The position numbers and the translations under genes were made by a program. From assembly GCF_003144195.1 (NCBI RefSeq), contig NW_020290084.1:1-62891 (forward strand): a DNA stretch of 62,891 nt, in the 5' to 3' direction. The DNA is from Ceraceosorus guamensis (Eukaryota; Basidiomycota; Exobasidiomycetes; Ceraceosorales; Ceraceosoraceae). Each line of letters opens with the position of its first letter. The first letter of the stretch is position 1. The notes beneath the pieces were generated by a model, which saw only the letters and a list, made by a program, of their open reading frames with translations, ran no database searches and had not been told where the DNA came from. Positions 1 to 11,900 of this stretch are shown here, in pieces.

Positions 1-1462
1 CCCCTCTCTGCACCCGGGCAAGCCTAGCCAAAGCTGATTGACCGACGAATGGGGTTCCTGCACGTTCGCTTATACTTCGACACATTCTCTCCTTCTCCTG
101 CTACAAGCGATTTCGCGGACCACCAAGGCAGGTCGAACCAGCCTGCAACTTGAATTCGCACTCACTGTGCTCCGTCACACTAGCTATCCACTTGCCATCG
201 GGCGAAGGTATGACGTGTCTTGGACCATCTCCTTCATCGAACGCGCGAACCTCGTCCACCACTTCATCCAGCATGCCAGTATTTGGGTTCACCGAATAGA
301 CCAAAATGGAATTGCGACCCAGATCCGCCACGTATGCTCTGGTAGAGTCTGGACTGAAGTCGACACTGTGTGCGCCGTAGCGCTGAGTGAAGCGAGCATA
401 GGGCCCAGATCAGACGGTTATGGTTTCAAAGAGCTGGCTCGAAGCACTGCACCACCCCATGCCATCCCACGCACCAGAGCTTTGCGGGTCTTGTCGGCTG
501 ACACTAGCCCTTCTTGTCCCTCAGCAAGAAAGACGACTTCTTGAACTTTTGAAGCGATACTTCCATCCTCGTTCAACTTGTGCACTTCACCACTCGGGCC
601 TCCCGCAGAGTATAGGTATCGACTTGAAGCGCCGCATTCAGCGTGGGCGTAAGAGGGGGAAGTGAGCGAGTAGAAAGGCGGAGGTTGAACAGAGACGTAG
701 GAGGATGTTGCGGCTGATGAGAAGAGAGAGAAGGAAAGCCAAGATGAGAAGTTGACGGCATGTATGCGATACGTCTCATCAGCTTCTTTCACCATCCACG
801 TCGCTTGCGTGATCGCACACACAGGCAGCAGCAAGCTGCACGCATAGAACCAGAAGTAGCCAGAGGGTTCAAGCAGAGCGTTGAGACTCACTGATGGGCA
901 CGCTGTTGATGAAGTGCACCAAGGGATCCGCTGCACCGAAACCCGCGTCCATGCCCCGTCTTTCGCTCTCACTCTGCGCCTTCCCATCCCAGCGTATCTC
1001 CCAAGCGCTGAGCTCGGGCTTCAAAGCCCACGTAGTAGCATACACCCTGTTGGGACGCGATTGCTGCGCTTCGATGCGAGTCGAAGGACCCGGGCCGGCA
1101 TATGCGTCGCACGTCCCGACAGAGCCGATGCTTTTGCCCAATGCGAGGAACTGATGAGGACCTTTGGCCTGTATGGCTCCTTCTGGTATATGAGCATGTG
1201 GGGACGTGGCTGTGGATGAGGAGAAAGAAGGTGACACGCTGCTGCTGCTGCTGCTGCTGGATGAGATTTGATGCACCAGAGTCAGTGCCCGAGTGAGCGT
1301 GTCGAAACGCAAGAGATGCAGGTGGGGAGTGTTGAATGTGCCGCTAAGGATGTGACGCGTGCGTGGGCATTGTGGTTGCTCTGGTGTGACGCTAGAGTAA
1401 AGGGCGATGTTGCTGCTCGCGACAGGACTGGAGGCGGAGGAGGAGAAAGTTAGAGACATCAT
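1..1462 (-). CDS. 3-carboxy-cis,cis-muconate cyclase-like beta-propeller protein, 3' end unresolved
   Basis: Three exons are visible on the - strand: 1462-892, 713-475 and 382-166. A fourth begins left of 166, where the gene leaves the part I can model. The protein resembles fungal carboxy-muconate lactonizing enzymes, seven-bladed beta-propellers that close 3-carboxymuconate to 3-carboxymuconolactone in the protocatechuate branch of the beta-ketoadipate pathway. Support comes from an N-terminal HILSGTFNTPHLHLLRFD strand, then RYLYSAGGPSGEV, then RYGAHSVDFSPDS, YVADLGRNSILVYSV and GPRHVIPSPDGKWIASVTEH, the successive blade motifs of this family. There are two adjacent ATGs (1462 and 1459). 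The Ser-rich loop after LVHQI is encoded by a GCT/GCA-type microsatellite near 1240-1260. Function is inferred from family resemblance only. The left end is not resolved, so the stop may lie outside the window. Confidence 0.75.
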
Positions 1463-2134
1463 GTGAAAGTGGACGTTGGAGGCGGAGAGGGAGAGGGAGC
1501 AGCGGTGGATCCAAAACGAAACTGGCTGGCTGGCTGGCTCGGATGAGTGTCGGGCAATGCCGAACTGTTACGCCAGAATGGGTGGTTGCTCAACGAAGCT
1601 CTTGACAGCTAGCAGCCTGCTCTTTTGCAGCATAACTTCCAGTACGTGTCGTGAGTGACGAGTGATGATGGAGTCATGAGTCAGAGATCTCACAAGTCAC
1701 GAGTCACCACTGCGGCGTCCTTCTAGCTGGCTGTCGATGTTTCGCCGTGCAGCCGCGTTCGCTGAATGCATTCATTTAATTCTTCGGACCGCGCACCAGC
1801 TCCGATCGGAGCTCACCTCGATCGTGCATGCCTGAGCGAGCGCACGCTATGCTGCATGGGTCGCGCGCGCCCTTCCCCGCACGTACTCGCACTCGCACTC
1901 CCATCTCGCGGAGAATCTCTTTGCCGCATCGCGAGAGCGCGTTCGAGGAGCGTGCGGCGCGAATTTGCTCAACTCAACTCGATCCGATCCCATCCCATCC
2001 CATCCCATCCATGCCTTTTTATCCACTGATCCTCTCCAAACCCTCTGCAAGCCACCTCTCATATTCCTCACAAGTATCGCAGGAGACGTATCCAGAAAGA
2101 AAGAGAGGATCGAATCAACATACTGCGCGCACAT
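1463..2134. promoter_or_regulatory. Divergent intergenic region with GAGTC/CACGA words
   Basis: This is the shared 5' region of the muconate-cyclase-like and EthD-like genes. Around 1640-1715 it holds a cluster of related words (TCGTGAGTGACGAGTG, GAGTCATGAGTCAG, AAGTCACGAGTCACC). An ATCCCATCCC pyrimidine-type repeat lies at about 1984-2010. No ORF here looks coding. Confidence 0.5.
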
Positions 2135-3468
2135 ATGACGGACTACAAAGCTGAGGATCAAGGTCTGCTGCTCGTCTTTTCCGATCCAGGCAAGCATGTC
2201 TCCTTGGAAGAATTCCATGGTGAGAGTCGGTGCGAGCGCGAACGTGCGTCGCATGGGGGTGTTGTAGGTCACCGAGAAATGGTGTTGGAATTGACACCGA
2301 GATGCACGCGTGGGTCGGGATGTATGCGCTACGGAAGGGCGGCAAAGCGACTCACTTGCGCCCCAGTGCTAGCAAACACGCAACGGGGTCGTGTGGGGCG
2401 GCAACTTCATCCCTTGGCGACACTGAGCTGACATCCATTGCTACGCTTCGCATTTTCTACCAGATTGGTACGACAACGAGCACGTGCCACTTCGCACGAG
2501 TCGATTTGCGGAGTTCCTGAGCGCCGCGAGGTACAGCGTCTCCTCCTCCGTGTACAGCAATGGCACGTCCCACTCCGCTGCGGATGCGAATGCGAACGCG
2601 AATGCGAGCAAGACGTTCGATTCTCGCTGGGCAGCAATCTATTCCATCAGCTCCAACGACATTTTCAATCAGCAGAGGTACACCTCATTGAGAGCTAATC
2701 GGAGCGAGAGAGAGGCAAAGTTGATAGGAAGGATCGGAGTGCTGGATCGAAGGATTTACAGATTGGTTTGGGATAGCGCTCAGGGTGCAAGCGCCTCTTC
2801 CGCGGCTCGACCTGCTGCGCCAGAAAGCTCGTCGGACGCTGCACCCATCGTCGTGCTCACTTCGGTACATTTGGCCTCATCGGAGAAAGCTAAAGAGTAC
2901 GAACAGTGGTACGACGAGGAACACTCTGCTTTGCTGGCTGAAGTGCCGGGCTGGAAAAGAACCCGTAGGTTCGAGCTGGTCGATGCGGTAATCAATGGCA
3001 AAGATACGGTTCAGGGAGACGCGGACAGAGTACCGAGAGTACTCGCAATGAGCGGTGAGTCCTGGTCGTGCGCGAAGACGGGAATGAGCAGGGATGGGCT
3101 TTGAACGTTTTGGTGCGGCGCGAAGAGGGATGAGAAGAAATCGACGTGGCACGGCAAAGATCGGCCGTAGCGATTCAGCATGCACTCGGTTGGTCTTGTC
3201 TCCTTTTCGCAATGCACTCCTGACTTCTGCTCGTCTATCACTGCAACCACCGACTGACCCTTTGGCTCGCTTGCTGCGGATGCGCCTCCCACCAGAATAT
3301 ATCAATCCTGCCTTTGCTTCGTCTGCCGAATTCCAACACGCAACGTCCACACCCTGGCGAAACAAGGTGAACTCGTCGGAGTACATCGTAACCAGAGAAA
3401 GGAGGGTCTGCGAGATTTACAAAGCTTGGGAACCCGAGGCTGCGCTCAAGGCTGCGGATCAGCTTTAG
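2135..3468 (+). CDS. EthD-like dimeric alpha/beta-barrel protein
   Basis: The model has three exons, 2135-2219, 2464-3054 and 3296-3468, giving 282 aa in one continuous frame. The first splice rebuilds EEFHDWYDNEHVPLR, the hallmark (D/E)WYDxEHxP motif of EthD-like and related ferredoxin-fold dimeric barrel proteins. A second copy of the fold is suggested by the later EYEQWYDEEHSALLAEVPGWKR segment, so the protein looks like a tandem duplication of the barrel. The C-terminus carries EYINPAF and a short helical end. EthD-fold proteins include oxygenases, dehydratases and stress-related small enzymes, and the substrate cannot be read from the sequence. A shared promoter with a beta-ketoadipate-type enzyme would fit aromatic catabolism, but that is inference. 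Confidence 0.7.
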
Positions 3469-3714
3469 CTTGCCTTGCCACGTACGCGCTGCACTTGACG
3501 CAGTGCGGTCGACTGTAGCGGAGAGCTGCTCGAAATGACCAAATGCTCAACAGCCTTACTCGTCGTCAAAACCTCGAAAGCAAGACGGGAATGCGCTCGC
3601 GCATGCTCCGTGATCAGCCTGGCAGGCTTGAGATGTACGCACACATATCAGCGCTCATTTCTCGACCAGCACGTCTTGGTGTGCGGATTGATCGTGTGCT
3701 CCATCTTTGCCACT

Positions 3715-4811
3715 TCAATAGAACGTCCTCGGCCGGGAAGCGCTCTCCGCCTCCAATTCCGCCTCCCCCGATAGAGATTCCGCTTCTCTCCCATCCCTGC
3801 TCGGCGACTTGTTCGCTGCTTGGCCCGATTTCCTGTGCTCGTCTGATCCCGTTGAGATGCCTCGCTGGGGTATGCGATGTGTTGCGTCAGACGCGCTCGC
3901 GCCGAGGGGTTGAGAACGTGATGGAATTGGAGTGCCGCTAGTTGAAGGATCGGAGAGGATCTCTGAACAAGGTGTGAGAGGCAGCACGAACGTCAGCTTG
4001 TCTGCCTTTTGATTTGCGCCGAGATGATATGGGGCGTACATGCGCCATTTGCTCGAGGGCAGGCCCACGTTTCGAGGCCGAGTGGAGTGGAAGCCTAGCC
4101 TAGCATAGCCGAGCCGAGCTGCCCGAGGACGAATCCGCGCGGGCGCTACTCTTGCTGCCTGGAACGACACGCGCTCGATTCGCACTCACCTCTGTTCCAC
4201 TCCTCCTGCTCCTCTCTGGCCGTAGCAGCCCGGTCGACCTGACCGGCCTCCCCATTCTTCCGAGCCCCTCCGAAGCTAAACTCCTCTCTGATCTTGCCCG
4301 TAGCTTTGTGGATCCCTTCCCTTATAGCCCCCACGCCTCGTTCGCCAAAGATGATATGACTCCAGCTCAGTTCGTGTGTTGAGAGAGAGGACACGGAAGA
4401 GGTGCTGGGTATGCCAGGCAAGGAGAGCTGCGAGGGATCCAGAGAGATGGATCGAGCAACATATGACTTCTTCAAGTCTGTTTCGTACGCTCGTTCGTTG
4501 CTGCGCCTAGTGCTAGCTGTTGATGTGCTCATAGTGCCGTAACCATATGCAGCAATGTCGGACGCGCGGATTCCACCATCTTCGACGTCGTCTAGGAGAT
4601 CTCGAAGAAATCTGACTTGAACTTCGTGCAGCTTTCGATCGGCTGCTCGATGTTTGCGAAGAGTAGTCGTGTTGAGTGCGGCAGAGGTGCATGCTGTGAG
4701 GAGAACAAACGGAGCGATGCGAGATGCGTAGTAGTGTACACGAGAAGGTTGAGCCATCCTTTTGATCGTCTCACAAGCGACCGCGAAGGTGTGCGGACGT
4801 GCAAGCTGCAA
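3715..4811 (-). CDS. Small membrane-anchored protein of unknown function
   Basis: Two exons, 4811-4190 and 3962-3715, join through a GTGAGT donor and a TTGTTCAG acceptor in frame. ATG 4811 gives 289 aa. The internal ATG at 4757 (MAQPSRVHYYASR) gives 271 aa and may be the real start. Next to that second ATG is a short hydrophobic stretch (IAPFVLLTACTSAAL). A basic helical segment follows, with HEVQVRFLRDLLDDVEDGG, then Ser/Thr-rich and charged disordered sequence. This layout suits a protein with one N-terminal membrane anchor, perhaps organellar. I do not recognise the family. The stop lies 247 bp from the stop of the convergent EthD-like gene. Confidence 0.5.
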
Positions 4812-5552
4812 TTGAGTTGCGGGGAATGAAGGTGAATATGCGCGGGTGGATCAGCAGGTGTGCAGTCCGAACGAGAGGTGACGGGCGACGGCAAGAAGCG
4901 CAAGGGTCGGAGCACCAGCGATGCGAAGCGAATTTCGCACATTCACGATTCGTGAGTGAGTGAGTATGAGGCGGTCAAGCAGCAGCCGCTTCCTCCACCA
5001 AGGTTGGCATTCAAGATTCGAGAGATCGCCTTCATCATCGCGCGAGCTTTCTTTCTGGTGTGGCCGCGCAAATTGAAGGAGTCACGTGATCCAACTTTTG
5101 CGTGCCGTCGTCGCTCCCGGCAACTCAAGACTCACACTCGTGTTGACTCTTGACTCGCGACGTTTCGCACACACTACAGATTCGTGGCTTCCTTCAAAAA
5201 AGCGCTCGAACGCGTGACGGGCAGGCGTACGAGCGACCACAACATACAGCGCAAGAGACGAGCAGCGGTCTTCCACGCAAGCCTCCCGAAACCAAACCTC
5301 ACCGCACACATTTTTATCGAGGTCGACCAGACGTCAGACACGCTCCTCCCCAGACCTGTGTCTGCCACGTGCTATCGTTGAGGCCCGACGCAAGACTCGC
5401 CCTTCATCACGGTACAAAATTTCAAGCTGACCACTTCTGCTTCGCATCCCCTACCCTGCAAAGGAGCGGGTCGAGCCCATTCTTGAGTGGCTTCGAGCGC
5501 ATACATTCTACTTCGGCGACACCGCGTCCACCCCGACGTCGTCACGCTCATC
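4812..5552. promoter_or_regulatory. Divergent intergenic region with CACGATTCGTGAG and related words
   Basis: This 5' region is shared by the - strand membrane-type gene and SF3A1. It contains ATTCACGATTCGTGAGTGAG near 4941-4962, the E-box-like GTCACGTGAT near 5082-5091, and ACTCAAGACTCACACTCGTG and TTGACTCTTGACTCGCG near 5125-5160. No coding signal is visible. Confidence 0.45.
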
Positions 5553-8315
5553 ATGGCACCCGGCCTGAACCTGCCACCGCCTTCCAATGGCGCACCTACA
5601 GAGGCAGGCAAAGCAGCACGCGTCGAAGACGTCGAGGAAGCGACGACGCTGAGCGGAGCAGCACAAGCAGGGTCAAGCTCTGGACCGTTGCTCGAGCAAG
5701 TGTCGACGGCCGAAGAAGCGTCTGCTGCGCCCAAATTCAGCACGGGCGGAGTGATCTACCCGCCTCCCGATATTCGTTCCATCGTGGACAAGACTGCCAC
5801 CTTTGTGGCGCGCAACGGCGTGCAATTTGAGGCCAAGATCAGGGGAGACGAGAGGGCAAATACGAAATTCGCATTCTTGAACCCGGAAGATGCGTATCAT
5901 GCCTACTACAGGGCTAAGATCCAATTCGTGCAGAGCGGAGATGGACCGCTGGCCAAGGACCTGATTGGACAAGGCGCGGAAAGGGGACAATTGGTTGCTA
6001 GGGATGGAGTGGAGACGATGGAGGAGGAAGATGCGGGCAAGAGGGGCAGAGAGGATAAGCTGAAACCTGAAGAGCCTCGTCAGCATCTCTTTGAGGCTGA
6101 TCTGCCCAACATCACCGCCGTCGACCTGTGAGTGTGTAGCGCGCTGCGTATCCAGTTGATTCAGATCACGAACTCACAGCCTCATCTTACCTACTCGTCA
6201 CCGCATACAGTGACGTGCTCAAGCTCACAGCGCTGTTCACGGCTCGCAAGGGAAAATCTTTCGCATCTGCCCTTGCTGCTCGAGAATCTTCTTCTTATCA
6301 GTTCGAATTTCTCCGCCCATCGCACTCGCTCTTTGGCTACTTCAACAGGATGGTAGAGCAGTACAGGCTGGTCATTCAACCGGCGGAGGATATTTTAGAG
6401 CAGCTGCACGAGCTTGCACCCGAAGGGCCAAAGCCTGCTTTGGGTCCTGGAAGAGGAGGAGGTAGAATAAAGGTGTTGGAGAATGCCAGGAAGAGGGCCA
6501 AGTATGAGAGGTGGGTCAGGGAGAGGCGCAAAGCTAAGGAGAGCGAGGAGGAGAGCCAGCGAGGTGAGTGATCCAATCAGAGATTCTCACTTTAGCGAGA
6601 GGCTCAGCTGCTTACACGTCGCCCCTTTCCGCCTCACTCCAGCCCTCTTCGACTCGATCGATTGGCAAGACTTTGTGGTGGTACAGACTGTCGAATTGAC
6701 AGAGACTGATGCGCACATAGATTTGCCGCCCCCCATGTCTCTGCGGGACGTGGAGAACATGACGATCGCTCAGAAGCGCATGGCAGCCATGATCATGGAG
6801 GTTGAAGGAGGAGGAGACGAGTCGGAGCTGATGGGCGGCATGATTGACATCCCTGGTGGATCAGGAGACGCTGCAAGGGCTGGAGCTGCTAGCGCTACCA
6901 AAGCTGCTTCGAACGCTCTACCGCCTGGTATGGACCCGCAGAGAGCTAGCATGCTAGGCTTGCAAGCGTCTGCTGGCGTGCCACAAGAAGATGAGGGAGA
7001 CATTGAAATGGATATGGACGACGATAGCGGTGACGAGAAAGCGGTAGAAGAGGCGCCAGCTGTACAGTACGAGGAGATCAAGCGAGCAGAGGGTCAAGCG
7101 CCTATACGCGTGCGCAAAGATTACGTGCCAAAATCTCTCGCGGCCAAGAATGCCGCCGTGGCGCAAACAACGAAGTGTCCGGTCTGTGGGGATCAGATTG
7201 CGATATCGGAAATGGACGAGCATGTGCGCTTCGAGCTGCTCAACCCGAAATTCAGGGAGCAAAGGCGGGATCTGGAAGCCAAGCAAGCTCAACAGAAAGC
7301 CTTGCTGGAAGGTGCAGATCCATCACGTGCCCTTAAGCAGTTCGCATCCAATCGGACGGACATCTTTGGAGCTGAAGCGGAAGAAGCGGCTAGGAGGAGG
7401 AGGGACGCAGAGGAGCAAAGACTCCGCAAGGAGAGGGAAAAGATCATTTGGGATGGACACATCGCTAGTAGGCAGACTACCCGAGATGCCTTCAATCAAA
7501 CCAAACAGGTCGAGCAGACCATGGCCAACATCAATCGTAACTTCAAGGCTGGGGAAGTGGAGAGTAACATCGGACCTCAATTCCCTGGTCAGCACGGTGT
7601 GCAGCCTCCAGAAGGTGCATATGCTTATGGAGCGCCAGCTGCAGGCTTTGACCCTTCTCAACCAGCTCAGCCGGATGCCAGCGAGGGCTCGCTGAAGAGG
7701 CCTGCAGAGGAAGCACCGCCTGGCCAGCCAGCCGCTCAACGGATAGCTTCGGAGAATCTCGGGTCCGCTTCTCCGGCACCGCTTGCTGGGGGATTTGCAG
7801 GCTCGCCGCCTCCCGGCGTTGCTGGTCAGATTCCAACTGGTCCTTCGGCCATGGGACCACCAGGTGCGCCGGTCAATGCTCCCACTGGTCCTCGCATGGT
7901 AGAACCTCCTCGGCCTCCTCAACCGTCCTACATGCCTCCTGGCTATCCGGCTCAGCATCAACCTCAAGCGCCCGCTCAAGTCAATTCCTTGCCAAAGAAA
8001 TCGTCTGGGGAATTGTACGAGGAGCACGAGTGGTTGAGGTACAACCCGTACCCCATCAGCATCAAGGTCCTCCTGCCCGATGCGCCCGAGATCAGCCCGC
8101 TGTGCGATGGGCACGAAGAGGTGCTGCAGGGCTTGATACCGCAGACGACCATCGGACAGATCAGAGATAGGGTGCACGCGACGAACTTGAATGCGCAGGT
8201 GGGAGTCAGCAAGATGAAGTTGAGGATTGCGGGAAAAGCCGCTACGCTCAAACAGACCCTGGCCCACTGGAACTTGCTCGATGGAGATACGATCGTCATC
8301 ACGCTGAACAAGTGA
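5553..8315 (+). CDS. SF3A1: Splicing factor 3A subunit 1 (SF3A1/Prp21/SAP114)
   Basis: Three exons, 5553-6127, 6211-6563 and 6643-8315, give 866 aa. The protein is a core subunit of the U2 snRNP SF3a complex, needed for prespliceosome assembly in the nucleus. Visible domains in order are: SURP1 (IRSIVDKTATFVARNG to AYYRAKIQFV, about aa 70-130); SURP2 (DVLKLTALFTARKGKSF to RMVEQYRLVIQP); the PRP21-like core (ALFDSIDWQDFVVVQTVEL, then PPMSLRDVENMT); a CPVCGDQI zinc-type element with RTDIFG; a Pro/Ala/Gly-rich linker; and a C-terminal ubiquitin-like domain (SIKVLLPDAPE to LDGDTIVITLNK). Domain order and length match the animal and fungal family. Both introns have GTGAG donors, and both splices restore the SURP and PRP21 frames. 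Confidence 0.95.
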
Positions 8316-8990
8316 GCTACGTACAATGCTCCTTGCGTCCTTCGATTGACTTTTTGGTCTGCACATCTTGCAATCTTTCTCCTCCGTCAACATCATCCAA
8401 TTCACAATGCTCTTTTTCCCCTGTGCGGGATGCGTTGTTCACCTCCCCGCAATGAGATTCGTGATTGTGGCGCACCGTGCACTTTTGCGTGTTCGCGTAC
8501 CCAAAAGGTTTGCTTGCCCTGTCTTGATTTCTGTCGTTCGGTCAAATTCCCTGCTTTTGCTCTCGTTGTGGTGTTGGCTTTCGCGAAGCCGCGTCGTTGT
8601 GAAATCACGACTGTGCTTGTACCTATACGTGCTGAACACACACAGGATTCGAAACTGACTATGCCTGCTGGATCCCAAGCGGCCCGTGGTCAGCGGGGCG
8701 CGAGCAGGTGCGCGCGCGTGGCGGGTGCATCAAAGAGCGCTGCACCAGCTAGCTGCCTCTGCTGATCGAAGCGAGCTGCTGCGCCTTCCTGCTGCTGCTT
8801 GATGCATGCCAGCTGCCTTTTAGTCACCATCACTCGCATTCGTGATTCCAGCAATCAAGAAGGTGCCTTCACGAACACAAGACAAGATCACAGGTTACTT
8901 GAAAATTTCCATGCTCAGCTTGCTCTGCCGCTGGTGATCGGTCGCTGACACGAGCGTGACGCTTTGCACGCATACAGTCCGCCCAGCAAG
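8316..8990. other. Intergenic SF3A1-MSH5, nothing recognised
   Basis: This tandem intergenic stretch of 675 bp would hold the SF3A1 3' UTR and the MSH5 promoter. It is pyrimidine-rich near 8370-8600 and has a CATTCGTGATTC word near 8836. The open frames inside have neither codon bias nor recognisable motifs. Confidence 0.4.
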
Positions 8991-11900
8991 ATGCCGAAGT
9001 CGGGACCGCCATCGAACAAGCGAGCGGTGCGATTCGATGGCTTGTCGCCTGTCTAGCACCCAACTCTGTTCAGAGAAGATGGCTGTGCTTGCTCCAATGC
9101 TGACATTGCCTTCCTTCGCCCTCACCTGCTCACCTTTGCTTGCACGCTCGCAGCGCTTCGCAGGAGCGCGCCCTCGCTCTGCGAGCACCCTCTCCACGCA
9201 GTCCGGATCCACCACTCACTCCCGCGCACCTCACCTTTCCGCCCAATCAGCATCAGACCAAACAGTCAGCAGCTCTCACCACGCTCATAACCCCTCGCCT
9301 GAGGAACGCTTCTCGGTAGATGCAGAGAGCGAGGTGGAGCCAGTGCCAACTTTGGCGCTGTTCACCTCCAAACATCAAGTGGGCGCTGCATTCTTTGACG
9401 CTCCTCAGCGCGCTCTGCTGCTACTTCAAGATACTGCCGAGGCCGGACTAGAGGTCGACTACGGCTGCACTGCGCCCTTTGATGCGCTCGAAGACAATTC
9501 GATGGATTCGACTGGAGGATCGAGCCGGAGCGTGGATGCTCCACAAGAGAAGATGGTGGATACTACCAGTCTGCGTGCGCCGCTGTAGTGCATGCGTTTG
9601 CTGGCGGGTGAGAAAGCGGGCTCACATGTCTCTCTCTCTCACCTACCCATAGTCGTGGAGCAGCTGCGCCCTCAGCGCGTCCTCGTCGCGCCAAGTTGCT
9701 CAGTGACATGTATGGACACTCTCAAAGCAGCATGTATGCATCGGGCAAGACAAATACGATCACTTTACAGAGCGCTAACAGAGTAGTGGCTGCCATTCCC
9801 AATATGACAGTGCGCGAGCAAGGTGGTACGCTGGAACTGGTCGACAAGAAGAATTTCAATTTTAATGCTGGCAAGAGTCGACTGGCTGGTTTGAGCCTGC
9901 CCTTGATCGAATCGACCGGCTCTGCTGTCACGCAACTGCATGACTCGGCGATCTCGCTGCGGCTGAGCAGCATGATCAACGTGGACCATATGACCCTCTC
10001 TGTGAGCGAAGCCATTTATCCCAATGACGCCGTCTCCACCAAGGCTGACGTTAAGAGATAGATCATGGCTGCTGAGGCCCTATTGAAGCACCTTTCCTCC
10101 GAGAGTTTCTCTGCAGGAGGTGATCTCGACGATCGAGTACCAGTTACGAGCATCGAGCTGCTCAGTCTGGATCACTGTCTCTCCATTGATGGAGACTCTC
10201 GCCTGGCTCTGAGCGTCTTTCAAGAAGAGCAGCACGCCACCCTCCACAGCGACCGCGGCAAGGAGGGGTTGAGCCTGTTTTGTCCGTCTCTACATCTCTT
10301 GGCTTCGAGTAGCTCGCTCACTGACCAGGCTCATCGCCCGACTCCGTGCAGCTTTGCTCAATCAGACAAAGACCGCTAGTGAGTTCTCAAGGCGTACTCC
10401 ACTCTTGTCTAGTCCGGCTGATCTACAGCGCACCCTTTCGTGCAAGACGGGCATCACGTTCTTCGTCGATGGCTTATGCTGCCGAGCTGCGATCTGAACT
10501 TGCTCAGCATGCGCCACGACGCGGTCGAATGCCTCTCGATGTCCAGGAACGTGGAAGCGGTCGCATCAATCTCTAGAGCTCTGAGAAGCGTCAAAGCTGT
10601 GCCTAAGCTGGTCCTGCGCTTGCGGAAAGGGACAGCGGCCGTTCAACATTTTCGCAGCGTCGTGAAGGTCCGTGAAGCGCGTACGTGTGAATACGAACTG
10701 GGTGGAGGCGCACAAAGACTGATGTCCCATCTACCCTTTGTTACCATGCAATGGACGTCGATTCCGGCAGTACTGCAAGGCCCTTCTCGAAGTTCAAGAC
10801 AGTCTGCGATCGCTTGAGGCTGCCGCGAGCGTCCATGTGATCTTGAAGGTGGGAGCACGGCGAGTGCTCTCCATTGTAAGCCGGTGCTCATGCTGCGCGT
10901 ACCCTTCCACCCACGAGAAAGGCCGACACAGCGATTGACGCGCGTGTTCTCAAAAGAGTCATCAACAACGTAGAGAGCATCGTGAGTCTGACCTTTCCGT
11001 ACCGCGTCGACGTGCTTCTGACGCCAATCCTGGCGGACCTGATCAGATTGATTGGGAGGAAAGGTGAGAATGCCAGCATCCCACCCTCAATGTGAGTCTC
11101 AACAACGCTCATGGAACTCATTATACTGCCCGCAGTGCCACCGAGCGTCGATGCTGTGTCAACCGCGGCATCGACGATCAGCTCGACGAGTGGAAAGACC
11201 AGTTCCAAAGTCTGCCCAGGCTACTCTCTCAGGTCGCAACACAACTTCGTGACGATAGTCCGCCGGTCTTGGGGTCACGGTAAGCATGCTTGACTTGATC
11301 AAGGCTTGCATGTTGAGGCACCGCACGTGCTCACTGAAACCTCTTCAACTGCAGTCTGAGCGTGGTATACTTTCCCCAGATGGGATACTTGGTCGCCTTG
11401 TCCACCGCGGATGGGGACGCGGTCGATCTTCCTGCGGTAGCTGCATCAGTGGGATGGCTCTTCGAATTCACGAGCGAGATTGCTAGCTACTGGCGCAACG
11501 AGACGACCGAAGAACTCAATGCGCACGTTGGAGATATCAGCACCTTCATAGTCGATAGAGAGATCGAACTGGTGCATCAGCTTCAAGAGGACATCAGCAG
11601 CCATGCGGCCCTTCTCGTACATGCGCACACCGTCTGTTGCGAGCTGGATTGGTGGGTCAATGTCGCCTTGCAAAGATTGACTTTAACGCGTGAGGCTGAC
11701 ATTTGGCCCGCAGCTTGATGTCTCTCGCAGCTTGCGCTTCACTTTACGGGTATGTACGTCCCACATTGGACACATCGCTAGTGTTGGACATCCAAGATGG
11801 TCGACATCCGCTACAAGAACTTTGCGTCGAGACATTCGTGAGCGTTGCGGCAGATGGTGAAGATGGCAATCAACGATGCTAACTAAATGTGCCGCGCAAA

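Noticed and set aside
9703-9770. Apparent frameshift in MSH5 after LRPQRVLVAPS
   Set aside because: A 68-nt intron from GTGACA to TTTACAG restores the frame into SANRVVAAIP, so no frameshift is needed.
10059-10061. In-frame stop inside MSH5 suggesting a broken gene
   Set aside because: A 60-nt GTGAGC...TAG intron (10002-10061) removes it, and the flanking protein then matches MSH5 in the same frame.
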